Shown: positions 4,615-5,013 of the stretch, one piece after another
Numbering within the stretch: the first letter of the stretch is position 1
How the letters are laid out: each line of letters begins with the position of its first letter
From: Sulfuricella sp.
GTDB taxonomy: Bacteria; Pseudomonadota; Gammaproteobacteria; Burkholderiales; Sulfuricellaceae
DNA: 5,013 nucleotides
Reading direction: 5' to 3'
NCBI GenBank assembly: GCA_019911785.1
Contig: JAIOJM010000200.1
Coordinates: 1 to 5,013 of the forward strand
Position numbers and translations under genes: made by a program
The notes under the pieces: generated by a model
Seen by the model: only the letters and a program-made list of their open reading frames with translations
Databases searched by the model: none
What the model was told of the DNA's origin: nothing

Positions 4615-5013
4615 TCAGGCAAGCCAGATCAGCGACGCCATGCGCCCGGTAGCCTGATCGCGCCGGTACGAGTAGAAGTGCTCAGCATCGGTATAGGTGC
4701 AAAGGCCGCCACCGTAGACCCGCTCCACGCCGAGCAAGGCGAGGCGCTGGCGTGCCAGGAAGTAGATGTCCGCCAGCCATTTTTGAGCGCCGGGATCTGC
4801 AGCACCCGCAGAACAACCCTGTAGGTCGGGCTTCAGCCCGACATGTCGGGCTGAAGCCCGACCTACACAAGACACAAATGCCTTTGCGGCTTCAGGATCA
4901 TGCGCCATGAACGCCTGCCTGACCTCCTCGCCGACCTCGAAGGCGGCGGGCCCGATCGCCGGGCCGAGCCAGATCAGCAGTCGCTCCGGTGCGACGTTCA
5001 TCGCCTTCACCGT
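4615..5013 (-). CDS. pgeF: Peptidoglycan editing factor PgeF (YfiH/laccase-domain family), C-terminal part
   Basis: This is the last 132 residues of a PgeF/YfiH (DUF152, 'polyphenol oxidase') protein; the start lies beyond base 5013. The family is a cytoplasmic metalloenzyme that removes wrongly made UDP-MurNAc-L-Ser so serine is not built into peptidoglycan. Purine-nucleoside activity is also reported for relatives. Recognisable blocks are LIWLGPAIGPAAFEVGEEV (13-31 of the visible part), KWLADIY (78-84) and the C-terminal YGGGLCTYTD with FYSYRRDQATGRMASLIWL (100-131). The catalytic His/Cys residues of the N-terminal half are outside the window. The frame is open through the edge, so the GTG at 5010 is internal. 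The oddity is the stretch from about residue 47 to 77, longer than I expect for the family, most of it encoded by a perfect 48-bp palindrome (residues 49-65). Confidence 0.94.
   Translation of the reverse strand, partial: TVKAMNVAPERLLIWLGPAIGPAAFEVGEEVRQAFMAHDPEAAKAFVSCVGRASARHVGLKPDLQGCSAGAADPGAQKWLADIYFLARQRLALLGVERVYGGGLCTYTDAEHFYSYRRDQATGRMASLIWLA
4820..4867. repeat. Perfect 48-bp palindromic repeat inserted in frame in pgeF
   Basis: Bases 4820-4843 (TGTAGGTCGGGCTTCAG and on) are the exact reverse complement of 4844-4867, with no spacer. Each 24-base arm itself contains a shorter hairpin, TCGGGCT-TC-AGCCCGA. The core resembles palindromic repeats I know as dispersed, REP-like sequences in proteobacterial genomes, normally between genes. 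Here the element lies inside pgeF and is translated: 48 bases are 16 codons and the frame has no stop. It contributes residues such as GRASARHVGLKPDLQ to a region expected to be a surface loop. No target duplication is evident at its edges. Confidence 0.93.

Noticed and set aside
3912..4652. Long plus-strand open frame opposite the ZIP gene
   Set aside because: It is the complement of the ZIP coding sequence, very rich in H, Q and R, with no family resemblance. The minus strand encodes clear ZIP motifs.

Overview
The window looks like a proteobacterial chromosome, most likely a betaproteobacterium. Three core genes (rimO, pgeF and a ZIP-family metal transporter) and a small two-helix membrane protein of a type I associate with betaproteobacteria suggest this. 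So does a palindromic repeat of the 'TGTAGGTCGGGCTTCAG' type, which I recall as dispersed in such genomes. The taxonomic call is inference from protein style, not from a marker gene.

Left part (1-1341, minus strand): a short operon-like run is read from a good sigma70-type promoter at 1313-1341. It encodes the antitoxin PrlF (SpoVT/AbrB fold), the toxin YhaV (RelE-superfamily mRNA interferase) and then the N-terminal third of RimO, the radical-SAM methylthiotransferase of ribosomal protein S12. Antitoxin and toxin overlap by one base (TAATG). Only 3 bases separate the toxin stop from the rimO start. A perfect 7-bp inverted repeat sits between the -35 and -10 elements and is the obvious candidate operator for autoregulation.

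Middle part (1342-3653): this looks like an accessory segment. It holds a 13-bp direct repeat, a short reading frame of unknown function broken by a single TGA (1386-1607), and a 498-residue plus-strand gene (1761-3257). That gene looks like ApeA, a HEPN-nuclease anti-phage protein: its N-terminal beta-rich region begins with a GTYNLPGG motif, and its C-terminal HEPN domain carries the RxxxxH motif (R421, H426). About 400 bases without a recognisable gene follow, ending in a hairpin-forming repeat with three 9-bp tandem units.

Right part (3654-5013): a small membrane protein on the plus strand runs into, and overlaps by 78 bases, the 3' end of a minus-strand ZIP transporter gene. Upstream of the ZIP gene on the same strand is the C-terminal part of pgeF (peptidoglycan editing factor, YfiH/laccase-domain family). 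Its reading frame contains a perfect 48-bp palindrome inserted in frame.

Overall, core housekeeping genes flank a likely horizontally acquired defence/addiction segment: prlF-yhaV, a gene remnant and apeA. The candidate system of most interest is the apeA-like gene. The structural oddities of most interest are the palindrome translated inside pgeF and the joining of a ribosome-linked toxin operon to rimO.
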